Positions 33,766 through 43,447 are shown, counted from the stretch's first letter. The stretch: DNA of 64,000 nucleotides from Actinomadura sp. NBRC 104425 (GCF_030269545.1 NZ_BSTN01000001.1:265204-329203); one strand, 5' to 3'. Notes: a model not told the origin generated them from the sequence alone. A program made the numbers and translations.

Positions 33766-34308
33766 ATGTCGACCACCGACCGGCTACTGCTCTTCCTGCA
33801 CATCGGGTTCGCGATCTTCACGCTGGGGCCGCTGACGGCCGCCACCATGGCCAGCCCGCGCTACATCCGCAGGGGCGACGTGGTGGTGCTGCGCTACCTC
33901 ACCCGGATCACGCGGATCTACGGGCTGGGCACCCTGGGGATCTTCCTGTTCGGGCTGTTCCTGGCCAAGGGGCGGTTCGACCAGATGTGGCTGACGGCGT
34001 CCATGACCCTGTTCCTGGTGGCGCTGGTTTTGCTGCTGCTCGTCGAACGCGATCAGCGCAAGGCGGCGCACGCGCTGGAAGTGGCGGCGGCCGAGGCTCG
34101 GCGGCCGGTCGAGGCGGAGCGGCCGCAAGCGGCGCCCGCCGGGGAGCAGCCCGCCGCGGCGAAGGGCGAGCAGGAGCCCGCCCGGTCGGCGGCCGCCGCG
34201 ACGTCCGAGGACGTCGCGCAGGTGGAACGCGGCCGCATCGCCGCGATCTCCGGCGTGGTGGCGCTGATCTGGCTGGTGATCCTCGTCCTGATGATCTGGA
34301 ACTCCTAG
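33766..34308 (+). CDS. DUF2269-like integral membrane protein
   Basis: 180 residues. Four predicted membrane helices: LLLFLHIGFAIFTLGPLTAA, GTLGIFLFGLFLA, TASMTLFLVALVLLLLVE and a C-terminal ISGVVALIWLVILVLMIWNS. Between the third and fourth is an Ala/Glu/Pro-rich soluble loop of about 70 residues. A conserved His in the first helix (LHIGFAIFTLGP) and the RYL segment match the DUF2269 family of possible heme- or cofactor-binding membrane proteins. Start ATG 33766. Function unknown. Confidence 0.8.
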   Translation: MSTTDRLLLFLHIGFAIFTLGPLTAATMASPRYIRRGDVVVLRYLTRITRIYGLGTLGIFLFGLFLAKGRFDQMWLTASMTLFLVALVLLLLVERDQRKAAHALEVAAAEARRPVEAERPQAAPAGEQPAAAKGEQEPARSAAAATSEDVAQVERGRIAAISGVVALIWLVILVLMIWNS

Positions 34309-34312
34309 CGCG

Positions 34313-34331
34313 CCCGGCCCGGACGGCCGGG
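34313..34331. terminator. Hairpin between convergent DUF2269 and hydrolase genes
   Basis: CCCGGCC and GGCCGGG (7 bp) around a 5-nt loop in the 38-bp convergent gap. Confidence 0.4.
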
Positions 34332-34346
34332 TGCGCCGGCCTGGCG

Positions 34347-35462
34347 TCAGCGGGTGCGGGCCTTGAGGAAGGACAGGATCCGCGGGTAGACGCTCGAGTC
34401 CTGCATCAGCCCGAGCCCGTGCATGCCGCCCGGCACCGTGACCACCGTGGCGGGCACCCCGGCGCGGTTGAGCACCCCGGCCAGGCCGGTGCTCTGCGTG
34501 CGCGGGACGAAATCGCCGTCGGCGTGCATGAGCAGCATCGGGGCGTCGCCCGCCGAGGCGTGCGTGGCCGAGGTGGCGTCGTCGACCTTCGTCCAGCAGG
34601 TGGCGCTCCCGGACACCGGACGGCAGCCCAGCAGCGTGACCACGGCGCGGCGCAGCTTGCGCTGGCGGGACGAGGCGGTCTGCCCGGCGCCGACCTGGTA
34701 GGCCAGGTACGGGGTGTTGACCGGCGACAGCGCCACCACCCCGCGGACGCGCTGGGCGCCCTGCCCGTAGGTGCCGAGCTGGGTGGCCAGCATCCCGCCG
34801 GCCGACGAGCCGACCACCGCGATGCGGTCCGGGTCGACGTTCCAGCGGGCGGCGTTGCGCTTGACGTAGTCGAGCGCGGCCTCGGCGTCGTCGCGCTGGG
34901 CGGGCCAGGCGGCGCTGCCCGCCAACCGGTAGTTGGCGGCGAAGACCGCGAAGCCCTCGTTGGTCAGGCGGCGCGCGAAGTACTTCCAGTCGCTCTTGTC
35001 GCCTTCGAGCCAGTAACCGCCGTGCAGCAGCAGCACGCCCGGGCGCTTGCCCGTCTGCCGCGCGCTCGACGTCGACGGGCGCCAGTACGCGTCGAGGCGC
35101 TGGCGCGGCGCGGATCCGTAGGCGTAGGTGGCCGTGCGCGGCGGCGCGGGCGTCACCATCACCGCCCGCGCCGTCGTCACCGAGTCGGTGTCGGTGTCGG
35201 GGGCGGACGTGCCCGGCGAACCGGGGGTCTGCGACGGCGTCGACGAGCCCTCCGGGCCGGACGGCTCCGACGACGCCTCCGGCTCCGGCGTCGCGGACGT
35301 CGGCGACGGCGAGACGGGCGCCTCGGCGGTGGCCTGCCCGCCGGACGGTGGGGTCGGCGCGGCGGCCTGGGCGGCCCCGCCGGTCGCGGCGACGGCCGCG
35401 ATGCAGGTGGCGGCGAAAGCCGCTCCGCTCACCAATACCTTGCGCACCCCGGACCCTTTCAT
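34347..35462 (-). CDS. Secreted alpha/beta hydrolase
   Basis: 371 residues. Signal peptide (VLVSGAAFAATCIAAVAATG, cleavage near AQA-AAP), then a Ser/Pro/Thr/Glu-rich linker of about 70 residues, then a hormone-sensitive-lipase/carboxylesterase-type domain. Oxyanion motif LLLHGGYW, nucleophile elbow GSSAGG, catalytic Asp in HADGDFVP and His in GGMHGLG are all present. The linker suggests attachment to, or reach through, the cell wall. Substrate is unknown; DUF-like BD-FAE esterases show the same pattern. Start ATG 35462. It is 100 bp downstream of the metB-like gene on the same strand. Confidence 0.9.
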   Translation of the reverse strand: MKGSGVRKVLVSGAAFAATCIAAVAATGGAAQAAAPTPPSGGQATAEAPVSPSPTSATPEPEASSEPSGPEGSSTPSQTPGSPGTSAPDTDTDSVTTARAVMVTPAPPRTATYAYGSAPRQRLDAYWRPSTSSARQTGKRPGVLLLHGGYWLEGDKSDWKYFARRLTNEGFAVFAANYRLAGSAAWPAQRDDAEAALDYVKRNAARWNVDPDRIAVVGSSAGGMLATQLGTYGQGAQRVRGVVALSPVNTPYLAYQVGAGQTASSRQRKLRRAVVTLLGCRPVSGSATCWTKVDDATSATHASAGDAPMLLMHADGDFVPRTQSTGLAGVLNRAGVPATVVTVPGGMHGLGLMQDSSVYPRILSFLKARTR

Positions 35463-35562
35463 GAAGAGATCTTGGTGCGCACATCATATAGAGCGCCCCC
35501 GTCCCGCGCCGGGCCATCGCCTCCGCCGCCGGCGCCGCCGCGGCCGCGGCCGGCGGCCGAGG

Positions 35563-36729
35563 TCAGCCGAGGGCGCGGCGCAAGTCGGCCAGCAGGTCGC
35601 CGGCGTCCTCGATGCCGACCGACAGCCGCACCAGGTCGGCCGGGACCTCCAGCGGCGAACCGGCGGCCGAGGCGTGGGTCATCCGCGCCGGGTGCTCGAT
35701 CAGCGACTCCACCCCGCCCAGGGACTCGCCGAGGGTGAACAGCTCCGTCCGCTCGCACACCCGCACGGCGGCCTCCGGCGACCCCATCCGGAACGACACC
35801 ATCCCGCCGAAGCCGCGCATCTGCTTGGCCGCGGTCTCGTGGCCCGGGTGGTCGGGCAGCCCGGGGTAGAGCACCTGCTCGACGGCCGGGTGCGCGGTGA
35901 GCATGTCCACCACGGCGGCCGCGTTGGCGCAGTGCCGGTCCATCCGCACCGCGAGCGTCTTGACGCCGCGCAAGGTCAGCCAGGCGTCGAACGGCCCGGC
36001 CACCGCGCCCATGGAGTTCTGGTGGAACGCCAGGCGCTCGCCCAGGTCGGCGTCGGCCGCCACCAGCGCGCCGCCGACCACGTCGGAGTGGCCGCCCAGG
36101 TACTTGGTGGTCGAGTGGACGACCACGTCGGCGCCCAGCGCCAGCGGCCGCTGCAGGTAGGGCGAGGCGAAGGTGTTGTCGACCACCAGCAGGGCACCCG
36201 CCTCGTGCGCGACCTCGGCCAGCGCGGCGATGTCGGCCACGCCGAGCAGCGGGTTGGTCGGCGTCTCCACCCAGATGACCTTCGTTTCGGGGCGGACGGC
36301 GGCGCGCACCGCCGCCACGTCGCCGAGCGGCACCGGGTCGTACGCCAGCCCCCACCGCTCGAACACCTTGGCGAACAGCCGGTACGTGCCGCCGTAGGCG
36401 TCACCGGGGATGACGGCGTGGTCGCCCGGCGCGCACACCGTGCGCAGGAGGGCGTCCTCGGCGGCCAGTCCGGAGGCGAACGCCAGCCCCCGCGCTCCCC
36501 CCTCCAGTTCGGCCAGGCATACTTCCAGCGCAGTACGCGTCGGATTGGCCGAACGGGAGTACTCGTAGCCGCCGCGCAGCCCCCCGATGCCGTCCTGCTT
36601 GTAGGTCGAGACCTGGTAGATCGGGGGCACGACCGCCCCCGTGGCCGGGTCGGGCTCCTGCCCGGCGTGGATGGCCAGCGTCTCGAATGCCCGGTGAACC
36701 TCGTCGTCCATGAGCACGAGGCTATCCAC
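35563..36729 (-). CDS. metB: Cystathionine gamma-synthase (PLP, trans-sulfuration)
   Basis: 388 residues of the Cys/Met metabolism PLP family. PLP lysine Lys209 lies in HSTTKYLGGHSD, with VDNTFASPYLQ and ASGLAAEDALL upstream and ESLGGVESLIEHPA in the C-terminal part. It joins O-acyl-homoserine and cysteine to make cystathionine; the same fold includes cystathionine gamma-lyase, and some actinomycete enzymes do both. GTG 36729 is preferred because AAGGAG lies 9 nt upstream; ATG 36711 is an alternative with no ribosome site. A cystathionine beta-synthase gene 2.6 kb away points to reverse trans-sulfuration in the same region. Confidence 0.92.
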   Translation of the reverse strand: MDSLVLMDDEVHRAFETLAIHAGQEPDPATGAVVPPIYQVSTYKQDGIGGLRGGYEYSRSANPTRTALEVCLAELEGGARGLAFASGLAAEDALLRTVCAPGDHAVIPGDAYGGTYRLFAKVFERWGLAYDPVPLGDVAAVRAAVRPETKVIWVETPTNPLLGVADIAALAEVAHEAGALLVVDNTFASPYLQRPLALGADVVVHSTTKYLGGHSDVVGGALVAADADLGERLAFHQNSMGAVAGPFDAWLTLRGVKTLAVRMDRHCANAAAVVDMLTAHPAVEQVLYPGLPDHPGHETAAKQMRGFGGMVSFRMGSPEAAVRVCERTELFTLGESLGGVESLIEHPARMTHASAAGSPLEVPADLVRLSVGIEDAGDLLADLRRALG

Positions 36730-36955
36730 CGCCCGGCACTCCTTCGGGAGGAGGCGGTCCCCCGTAGGTATCAGCCGCCATTTCGGCTCCCGGGTTGACC
36801 ACTTCCGCCGGGCCGATCCCTACCGTTGAACGCGTAATCCGAGACGAGTGCTTGCTCCCGTTCCGGCGCCCCCCGCACGCCGGGCGGCCCGAACCGAGCG
36901 CGCGATCCTCCGGGGCCGCGCACGCGTACCGCTTCCCCCCATCGAAGGAAACCGT

Positions 36956-39112
36956 ATGTTCGCACGCCTGGCCCGTGTGGTGGTCAGACACCCGTGGCTG
37001 ACGCTCCTGACATGGGCGGTGGCCTGGGTCGCCATCGTCTTCCTGTCACCCTCGCTGAAAACCGAGTCCGACCAGAGCGAGTTCCTGCCGTCCTCCTACG
37101 AGGCCGTGCAGGCCGCCGAAGTCGCGCAGAAGTCCTTCCCGCAGCAGGCCGACGCCACCACCCTGATCGTGGTGAAGCGGGCCGACGGCGGGCAGCTCAC
37201 CGCGGCCGACAGCACGAAGATCGGGCAGGCCGCGCAGGCGCTGACGGCCAAGAAGTACCCGACGGTGCAGGCGTTCGCCACCGGCCCGCAGGCGGTGTCG
37301 CCCGACAAGAAGATCCAGCTGATCAGCGTGCCCATGAAGGGCATGTCGCAGGACGAGCAGACCAAGCAGGGCGATGCGGTCAAGGACATCCGCAAGGACC
37401 TGCCGGGCCTGCTGGGGTCCGGGCTGAAGGCCAACGTCGGCGGTGACGTCGCCACGTTCACCGACAACGAGGACTCCTTCAACACCTCGTTCGTGCTGGT
37501 GTCCGTCGGCACCTTCGTGCTGATCATCGGACTGATCCTGGTGATCTTCCGGGCACCGGTCGCGGCGATCCTGCCGATCGTCGTGATCATGCTGACCGAG
37601 GCCATGGCCAGCGGGCTGATCGGCGCCGCGTCCAAGCTGCTGGATTTCACCGGCGACGACAGCCTGCAGATCATCATGACGATCGTGCTGTTCGGCATCG
37701 GCGCCGACTACTACCTGTTCGTGCTGTTCCGCTACCGGGAGCGGCTGCGCGCCGGCGACGACAAGAAGACCGCGATGATCGTGGCGATGGAGCGGGTCGG
37801 CGAGGTCATCACCTCGGCCGCGGCCGCCATCGCGGTGACCTTCCTGGTGCTGATGCTCGCCTCGTTCGGCATCTTCTCCGCGTGGGGCCCGTCGCTGGCC
37901 ATCGGCGTGCTGGTCATGGGCATCACATCGCTGACGGTGTTCCCGGCGATCGTGTCGCTGCTGGGCCCGGCGGTGTTCTGGCCGTCCAAGTCGTGGAAGC
38001 AGCAGCCGAAGGCGCGGGTCGCCACCGGTCTCGGCCGGATGGTCGGGCGGCGCCCGGCGCTGGTCGCGCTGGTGTCCGGGGCGCTGCTGGTCGTCCTGGC
38101 GGTCGGGGCGACCCAGTTCAAGGCCGACTACGACTTCCAGTCCAGCTTCCCGGACAACACCGAGTCCGCACAGGCCATGAAGGACATGCAGAGCGCCTTC
38201 CCGGCCGGCCTGACCAAGCCCGTCCAGGTCTACCTGCAGTCGGAGAACGGGCAGCCGATCCCCAAGTCCGCGATCGAGTCGTTCCGCAAGCAGGCCGGGT
38301 CGCTGCCGGGGGTGGGCGGCGTGCAGCCCGCCCAGTCCGCGCCGGGCGGCCGGGTCGTCCAGGTGGACCTGCTGCTCAAGGACAACCCGGTGTCCAACGA
38401 GTCGATCAACCTGGTCAAGGACGAGCTGCGGCCCGCGGCCCACAAGATCACCCCGCCGGGCACGAAGATGCTCGTCGGCGGCGAGACCGCCATCTACGGC
38501 GACATCAACAAGGTGGTCAACCGCGACCTGTCGGTCATCCTGCCGGTGGCGGGCGTGCTGATCGCGCTGATCCTGCTGCTCCTGCTGCGCTCGGTGGTCG
38601 CCCCGCTGTACCTGGTCCCGGCGGTGCTGCTCGGCTTCGCCGCCACCATGGGCGCCGCGGTGTACCTCTTCCAGGGGGCGATGGGCGAGCCCGGCGAGGT
38701 CTTCCACCTGCCGATCATGCTGTACCTGTTCGTGCTGGCCATCGGGACCGACTACAACATCCTGATGACCGCGCGGCTGCGCGAGGAGGCCAAGGAGGGG
38801 CACGACCCGCGGCGCGCCGCCGCGCTGGCGGTGGAGCACGGCGGCCCCACGGTCGCCGCGGCGGGCCTCATCCTGGCCGGCACCTTCTCGGTGATGCTGC
38901 TGGCCGAGGTCTCGATGCTGCAGCAGATGGGCTTTTCGATCGCGATCGGCATCGCGCTGTCGGCCTTCGTGATGTCGATCTTCCTGGTGCCGGGCGTCAC
39001 CGCGCTGCTCGGCCACCGGGCCTGGTGGCCCGGGCACGGCGACCGGCCCGTCTCCTCCGGCAAGGCCGATCCGCTGGAGGAGGAGTTCGCCCGCACGGGG
39101 GCCCGCACCTAG
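36956..39112 (+). CDS. MMPL family RND transporter
   Basis: 718 residues. Two homologous halves, each with one leading membrane helix, an extracytoplasmic domain and five clustered helices: half one TM region about 175-350, half two about 525-700. Proton-relay-type motifs appear as GIGADYYLFVLFRYRER and GTDYNILMTARLREE. Length is shorter than mycobacterial MmpL3 and lacks its long C-terminal domain; the tail after residue 690 is short and charged. The substrate (lipid, siderophore or drug) is unknown. ATG 36956 follows AAGGAA. It lies between metB and cbs, divergent from metB. Confidence 0.94.
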   Translation: MFARLARVVVRHPWLTLLTWAVAWVAIVFLSPSLKTESDQSEFLPSSYEAVQAAEVAQKSFPQQADATTLIVVKRADGGQLTAADSTKIGQAAQALTAKKYPTVQAFATGPQAVSPDKKIQLISVPMKGMSQDEQTKQGDAVKDIRKDLPGLLGSGLKANVGGDVATFTDNEDSFNTSFVLVSVGTFVLIIGLILVIFRAPVAAILPIVVIMLTEAMASGLIGAASKLLDFTGDDSLQIIMTIVLFGIGADYYLFVLFRYRERLRAGDDKKTAMIVAMERVGEVITSAAAAIAVTFLVLMLASFGIFSAWGPSLAIGVLVMGITSLTVFPAIVSLLGPAVFWPSKSWKQQPKARVATGLGRMVGRRPALVALVSGALLVVLAVGATQFKADYDFQSSFPDNTESAQAMKDMQSAFPAGLTKPVQVYLQSENGQPIPKSAIESFRKQAGSLPGVGGVQPAQSAPGGRVVQVDLLLKDNPVSNESINLVKDELRPAAHKITPPGTKMLVGGETAIYGDINKVVNRDLSVILPVAGVLIALILLLLLRSVVAPLYLVPAVLLGFAATMGAAVYLFQGAMGEPGEVFHLPIMLYLFVLAIGTDYNILMTARLREEAKEGHDPRRAAALAVEHGGPTVAAAGLILAGTFSVMLLAEVSMLQQMGFSIAIGIALSAFVMSIFLVPGVTALLGHRAWWPGHGDRPVSSGKADPLEEEFARTGART

Positions 39113-39257
39113 CGGGTCCCGGCCCGGCGGGGGCGGCGCCCCCCACGGCCGATGGCGCCGACCTCGCACGGCCGATGGAGACGTTGGGTCGCGGAACGCC
39201 GGCTGACATAGCCGCCCACAGGTCGGCGGGCCCGCGGCCCAACACCCGGGGAAAACC

Positions 39258-39297
39258 GAAGCGCCGGAGCCCCCATTGCGCGGAGTTCCGGCGCTTC
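39258..39297 (-). terminator. Terminator after cbs
   Basis: An 11-bp stem (GAAGCGCCGGA with TCCGGCGCTTC) and 18-nt loop; on the minus strand it is followed by GGTTTTCC. A second hairpin GCCGGCGG/CCGCCGGC around CTAT spans the cbs stop codon (39322-39341). Confidence 0.65.
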
Positions 39298-39329
39298 GCC
39301 TCCGTCCGGGGACGGCGACTCGCCGGCGG

Positions 39330-40700
39330 CTATCCGCCGGCGAGGAAGGCGAGCAGGTCCTGGCGGGTGAGCAGGCCCTTGGGCTTGCCGTCGACGAGCA
39401 CGACCAGCGCGCCCGCCTTCTCCAGGACCGCCACGGCCTTGCTGACCGGCTCGCCGGACCCGATCGTCGGCAGCGGCGCCGACATGTGCCTTTCGATGGC
39501 CTCGCCCAGCGAGTCGCGGTTGCGCACCAGCAGGTCCAGCAGGTCGCGCTCGGCGACCGAGCCGACCACCTCGGCCGCCATGACCGGCGGCTCCTCCTTC
39601 ATCACCGGCAGCTGCGACACCTCGTACTCGCGCATGATCGAGACCGCGGTCTCCACGGTCTCGTGCGGGTGGACGTGCACGAACTCCGGCAGCTGCCCGC
39701 TTTTGCGGGTGAGCACCTCGCCCACCCGGGCCTCCTCGGTGGCCGGGGTCAAAAAGCCGTAGTCCGCCATCCAGTCGTCGTTGAAGATCTTCGAGAGGTA
39801 GCCGCGGCCGCCGTCCGGCAGCAGCACCACGATCACCGCGTCCTCGTCGGCATCCGCGGCGACCCGCAGCGCGGCCGCCACCGCCATCCCGCAGGACCCG
39901 CCGACCAGCAGCGCCTCCTCGCGGGCCAGCCGCCGGGTCATGGTGAACGACTCCTTGTCGGAGATCGCTATGACCTCGTCGCAGATCGTCCGGTCGTAGG
40001 TCTGCGGCCAGATGTCCTCGCCGACGCCCTCCACCAGGTACGGTCGGCCGCTGCCGCCCGAGTACACCGAGCCCTCGGGATCGGCGCCGATCACCTTGAC
40101 CCGCCCGCCGGAGGCCTCCTTGAGGTAGCGTCCGGCGCCGCTGATCGTGCCGCCGGTGCCGATGCCCGCCACGAAGTGGGTGATCCGCCCGTCGGTCTGC
40201 TCCCAGATCTCCGGGCCGGTGGTCTCGTAGTGCGAGCGCGGGTTGTCGGGGTTGACGTACTGGTTCGGCTTCCAGGCCCCGGGGATCTCGGCGGCCAGCC
40301 GGTCGGAGACCGAGTAGTACGACTCGGGGTGGTCGGGCGGCACCGCGGTCGGGCACACCACGACCTCGGCGCCGTACGCGCGCAGCACGTCCAGCTTGTC
40401 CTTGGCGACCTTGTCCGGGCACACGAAGACGCAGCGGTAGCCGCGTTCCTGCGCGACGATGGCCAGCCCCACCCCGGTGTTGCCGGAGGTCGGCTCGACG
40501 ATCGTGCCGCCCGGCCGCAGCAGGCCGGACCGCTCGGCGGCGTCGATCATGCGGACCGCGATGCGGTCCTTGACCGAGCCGCCGGGATTGAAGTACTCCA
40601 CCTTGGCGAGCACCTGTGGGCGCAGCCCGGCGGTGACTTTGCGCAGCCGGACGAGCGGGGTGTCGCCCATCAGCTCGACCAGCGAATCGTGTACCTGCAC
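39330..40700 (-). CDS. cbs: Cystathionine beta-synthase with C-terminal CBS pair
   Basis: 456 residues. PLP domain with Lys44 in FNPGGSVKDR, phosphate loop GIGTGGTISGAG and SGNTGVGLAI; C-terminal ~110 residues form two CBS motifs (VETAVSIMREYEVSQLPVMK and AVLEKAGALVVLVDGKP). No N-terminal heme domain, as in bacterial and mycobacterial forms. It condenses serine (or O-acetylserine) with homocysteine to cystathionine; AMP or SAM sensing by the CBS pair is possible. GTG 40700 follows AAGGAA with 6 nt spacing. Divergent from the SGNH hydrolase gene. A cysteine synthase is less likely because of length and domain order. Confidence 0.94.
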   Translation of the reverse strand: MQVHDSLVELMGDTPLVRLRKVTAGLRPQVLAKVEYFNPGGSVKDRIAVRMIDAAERSGLLRPGGTIVEPTSGNTGVGLAIVAQERGYRCVFVCPDKVAKDKLDVLRAYGAEVVVCPTAVPPDHPESYYSVSDRLAAEIPGAWKPNQYVNPDNPRSHYETTGPEIWEQTDGRITHFVAGIGTGGTISGAGRYLKEASGGRVKVIGADPEGSVYSGGSGRPYLVEGVGEDIWPQTYDRTICDEVIAISDKESFTMTRRLAREEALLVGGSCGMAVAAALRVAADADEDAVIVVLLPDGGRGYLSKIFNDDWMADYGFLTPATEEARVGEVLTRKSGQLPEFVHVHPHETVETAVSIMREYEVSQLPVMKEEPPVMAAEVVGSVAERDLLDLLVRNRDSLGEAIERHMSAPLPTIGSGEPVSKAVAVLEKAGALVVLVDGKPKGLLTRQDLLAFLAGG

Positions 40701-40874
40701 CGCGACTTCCTTGTCGAATCAGTTTGTTACATCCCTGTTCAACCAGCGTGTGCCTGGTCGGGGAGGGATGCGGGTTCGGATAGATTCCAATTCCTGACGG
40801 TAGCCCAGTGAGACGGCGGCGGGCACGTTCCGGTGACGGTGCCGTGCCCGCCGGATACGGAGGGTCAACGGACG

Positions 40875-41912
40875 ATGCTGAGAGCGTTGACGGCACGCCG
40901 CATCGCTACCGCCGCCGCCTACGGAGGCGGTGGCCTCACCGCCCTCGGGGGCCTGACCTTCGGTCTCATCGTCATCGAGGCCAAGCTGGCCCGCCGGATC
41001 ATCCAGGCCAGGCCCAACGGCGACCCACCGGTCGCCGACGGCGTGTACGGGATCGGCGCCGGGGACGGGGAGGCGTCGGCCGCTCCGCTGTCGTTCGTGA
41101 TGCTCGGCGACTCCACCGCCGCCGGGCTGGGCGTGCACGAGCCCGACGAGACGCCCGGCGCGCTGCTGGCGGCGGGGCTGTCGGCGATCGCGGGGCGTCC
41201 GGTGCGGCTGACCAACGTGGCGCTGTCGGGCGCCCGTTCCGAGGCGCTGCCCGGCCAGGTGGACAAGGCCCTGGCCGCCGGCCCCGACATCGCCGTCATC
41301 ATGATCGGCGCCAACGACGTCACCGCCCGGGTGCCGGCCGCCGAGTCGGTGCGCCACCTGGCCGCGGCCGTGGAGCGGCTGCACGGCGCGGGCTGCCGGG
41401 TGGTCGTCGGCACCTGCCCCGACCTCGGCACGGTGCAGCCGGTGATGCAGCCGCTGCGGTGGATCGCCCGCCGCGCCAGCCGCCAGCTCGCCGCCGCGCA
41501 GACCATCGCGGTGGTCGAGCGCGGCGGGCGGACGGTGTCGCTGGGCGACCTGCTCGGCCGCGAGTTCGAGGCCGACCCGCGGGAGATGTTCAGCGCGGAC
41601 CGCTACCACCCGTCCGCCCGGGGCTACGCCGCGGCGGCCGCCGCCGTGCTGCCGTCGATGGCCGCGGCGCTCGGGCTGGAGCCCGAGGTGGAGGAGCAGC
41701 CGGACGTGCGGCGCGGCGAGGGCATCCTGCCCGTCTACCTGGCCGCCGCCGAGGCCGCCGAGGAGCCCGGCACCGAGGTCGCCGGCACCCGGGTCGCGGG
41801 CCGCGAGCGCGGCCCCCGGGGCCGCTGGGCCACCCTGCTGCGGCGCCGCGAGGTCGGCGAGACCGCCGGGGAGCCCGACGACCCCGAGACGGTCCGGCAC
41901 GGCGCAACGTGA
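40875..41912 (+). CDS. SGNH/GDSL family hydrolase, membrane-anchored
   Basis: 345 residues from ATG 40875. A short N-terminal hydrophobic helix (AAAYGGGGLTALGGLTFGLI) probably anchors the protein; the hydrolase domain follows with Ser in LGDSTAAG (block I), Gly/Asn blocks NVALSG and IGANDVT, and the catalytic Asp/His pair in DRYHPSARGY. The last ~90 residues (EVEEQPDVRRGEGILPVYL and beyond) are acidic and likely disordered. It is typical of actinobacterial lipases/esterases of unknown substrate. Confidence 0.9.
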   Translation: MLRALTARRIATAAAYGGGGLTALGGLTFGLIVIEAKLARRIIQARPNGDPPVADGVYGIGAGDGEASAAPLSFVMLGDSTAAGLGVHEPDETPGALLAAGLSAIAGRPVRLTNVALSGARSEALPGQVDKALAAGPDIAVIMIGANDVTARVPAAESVRHLAAAVERLHGAGCRVVVGTCPDLGTVQPVMQPLRWIARRASRQLAAAQTIAVVERGGRTVSLGDLLGREFEADPREMFSADRYHPSARGYAAAAAAVLPSMAAALGLEPEVEEQPDVRRGEGILPVYLAAAEAAEEPGTEVAGTRVAGRERGPRGRWATLLRRREVGETAGEPDDPETVRHGAT

Positions 41913-42034
41913 TCCCGGCGCCCCGGCGGTCTCCGCCGGGGCGGGGGCCTGGGGCTGCGGGGATCCGCCTGTTAGATTTCGAAGTGACCAGCGGGTAACA
42001 TCCGGCATCGGCCGCTGACACGAGGAGATCCGTC

Positions 42035-43255
42035 ATGCCCGAGGCAGTCATCGTCGCCACCGCGCGCTCCCCCATCGGACGCGCCTTCAAAGGTTCGCTG
42101 AAGGACCTGCGCCCCGACGACCTCACCGCCGAGATGGTCAAGGCGGCCATGGCCAAGGTCCCGCAACTGGACCCGGGCCAGGTCGACGACCTGCTGCTCG
42201 GCTGCGGCCTGCCCGGAGGCGAGCAGGGCTACAACATGGCCCGCGTCGTCGCGGTGCTGCTCGGCTGGGACCAGGTGCCCGGCGCCACCATCACCCGCTA
42301 CTGCTCCTCGTCCCTGCAGACCACCCGGATGGCCTTCCACGCGATCAAGGCGGGCGAGGCCGACGTGATCGTCTCGGCGGGCGTGGAGATGGTGTCCCGG
42401 TTCACCAAGGGCAGCAGCGACGGCCTGCCCGACACCCAGAACCCGGTGTTCGCCGAGGCGGTGGAGCGCACCGCCAAGCGCTCGGAGGGGCAGGCCGAAC
42501 CCTGGCGCGACCCGCGCGAGGACGACCGGATCCCCGACGTCTACATCGCCATGGGCCAGACCGCCGAGAACGTCGCCCAACTGCGCGGCGTCTCGCGGAA
42601 GGCGCAGGACGAGTTCGGCGTCCGCTCCCAGAACCTCGCCGAGAAGGCCATCGCCAACGGCTTCTGGGCGTCCGACATCACCCCCGTCACGCTCCCCGAC
42701 GGCACCGTCGTGGACAAGGACGACGGCCCCCGCCCGGGCACCACCTACGAGAAGGTCGCGGCGCTGCAGCCGTCCTTCCGCCCGGACGGGACGGTCACCC
42801 CCGGCAACTGCTGCCCGCTCAACGACGGCGCCGCGGCCGTGGTCATCATGAGCGACGCCAAGGCCGCCGAACTGGGCATCACCCCGCTGGCGCGGATCGT
42901 GTCCACCGGCGTGTCCGCACTGTCCCCAGAGATCATGGGGCTGGGCCCGGTCGAGGCGTCCCGCCGGGCGCTGGCGCGGGCGGGCATGACCATCGACGAC
43001 ATCGACCTGGTCGAGATCAACGAGGCGTTCGCCGCCCAGGTGCTGCCGTCCGCCGAGGAGCTGGGCGTGGACATGGACAAGCTGAACGTCAACGGCGGCG
43101 CCATCGCGGTCGGCCACCCGTTCGGCATGACCGGCGCCCGGATCACCTCCACACTGATCAACAGCCTGCGCTTCCACGACAAGCAGTTCGGCCTGGAGAC
43201 CATGTGCGTCGGCGGCGGCCAGGGCATGGCGATGGTGATCGAGCGGCTGTCCTGA
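42035..43255 (+). CDS. fadA: Thiolase (acetyl-CoA C-acyltransferase)
   Basis: 406 residues. Nucleophile Cys90 in TRYCSSSLQT, the acid-base Cys near the end in MCVGGGQGMAM, catalytic His in GGAIAVGHPFGMTGAR and NEAFAAQ form the full thiolase active site. It could act in beta-oxidation or in acetoacetyl-CoA synthesis; no fadB-like partner lies adjacent. Start ATG 42035 after a GAGGAG region. The gene is 122 bp downstream of the SGNH hydrolase. Confidence 0.95.
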   Translation: MPEAVIVATARSPIGRAFKGSLKDLRPDDLTAEMVKAAMAKVPQLDPGQVDDLLLGCGLPGGEQGYNMARVVAVLLGWDQVPGATITRYCSSSLQTTRMAFHAIKAGEADVIVSAGVEMVSRFTKGSSDGLPDTQNPVFAEAVERTAKRSEGQAEPWRDPREDDRIPDVYIAMGQTAENVAQLRGVSRKAQDEFGVRSQNLAEKAIANGFWASDITPVTLPDGTVVDKDDGPRPGTTYEKVAALQPSFRPDGTVTPGNCCPLNDGAAAVVIMSDAKAAELGITPLARIVSTGVSALSPEIMGLGPVEASRRALARAGMTIDDIDLVEINEAFAAQVLPSAEELGVDMDKLNVNGGAIAVGHPFGMTGARITSTLINSLRFHDKQFGLETMCVGGGQGMAMVIERLS

Positions 43256-43334
43256 GCCCGACCTCGGGCGGTCGCACACGATCTGCTGGTGCGCGGCGCC
43301 CGCCGACGAGCACAGCGGCGGGCGCCGCGCCCGG

Positions 43335-43358
43335 TACGTTACAAATGATCTACGTTAC
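43335..43358. repeat. Direct repeat TACGTTAC upstream of DUF4287-like gene
   Basis: TACGTTAC occurs at 43335-43342 and again at 43351-43358, 16 bp apart, about 30 bp upstream of the candidate promoter. It may be a regulator binding site. Confidence 0.5.
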
Positions 43359-43384
43359 GCCAGCGATAGGTCCCCGTTAGGGGG

Positions 43385-43413
43385 TTGTCACTTCCGGCGC
43401 GGTGTTGCACAGT
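43385..43413 (+). promoter_or_regulatory. Candidate promoter of DUF4287-like gene
   Basis: TTGTCA (43385-43390), a 17-bp spacer and CACAGT (43408-43413), about 35 bp before the TTG start of the 75-aa gene. The -35 is near-consensus; the -10 is poor. Confidence 0.4.
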
Positions 43414-43447
43414 CCAAAGAAGAGCCCCGCCGACCTGGAGGTGCCCA

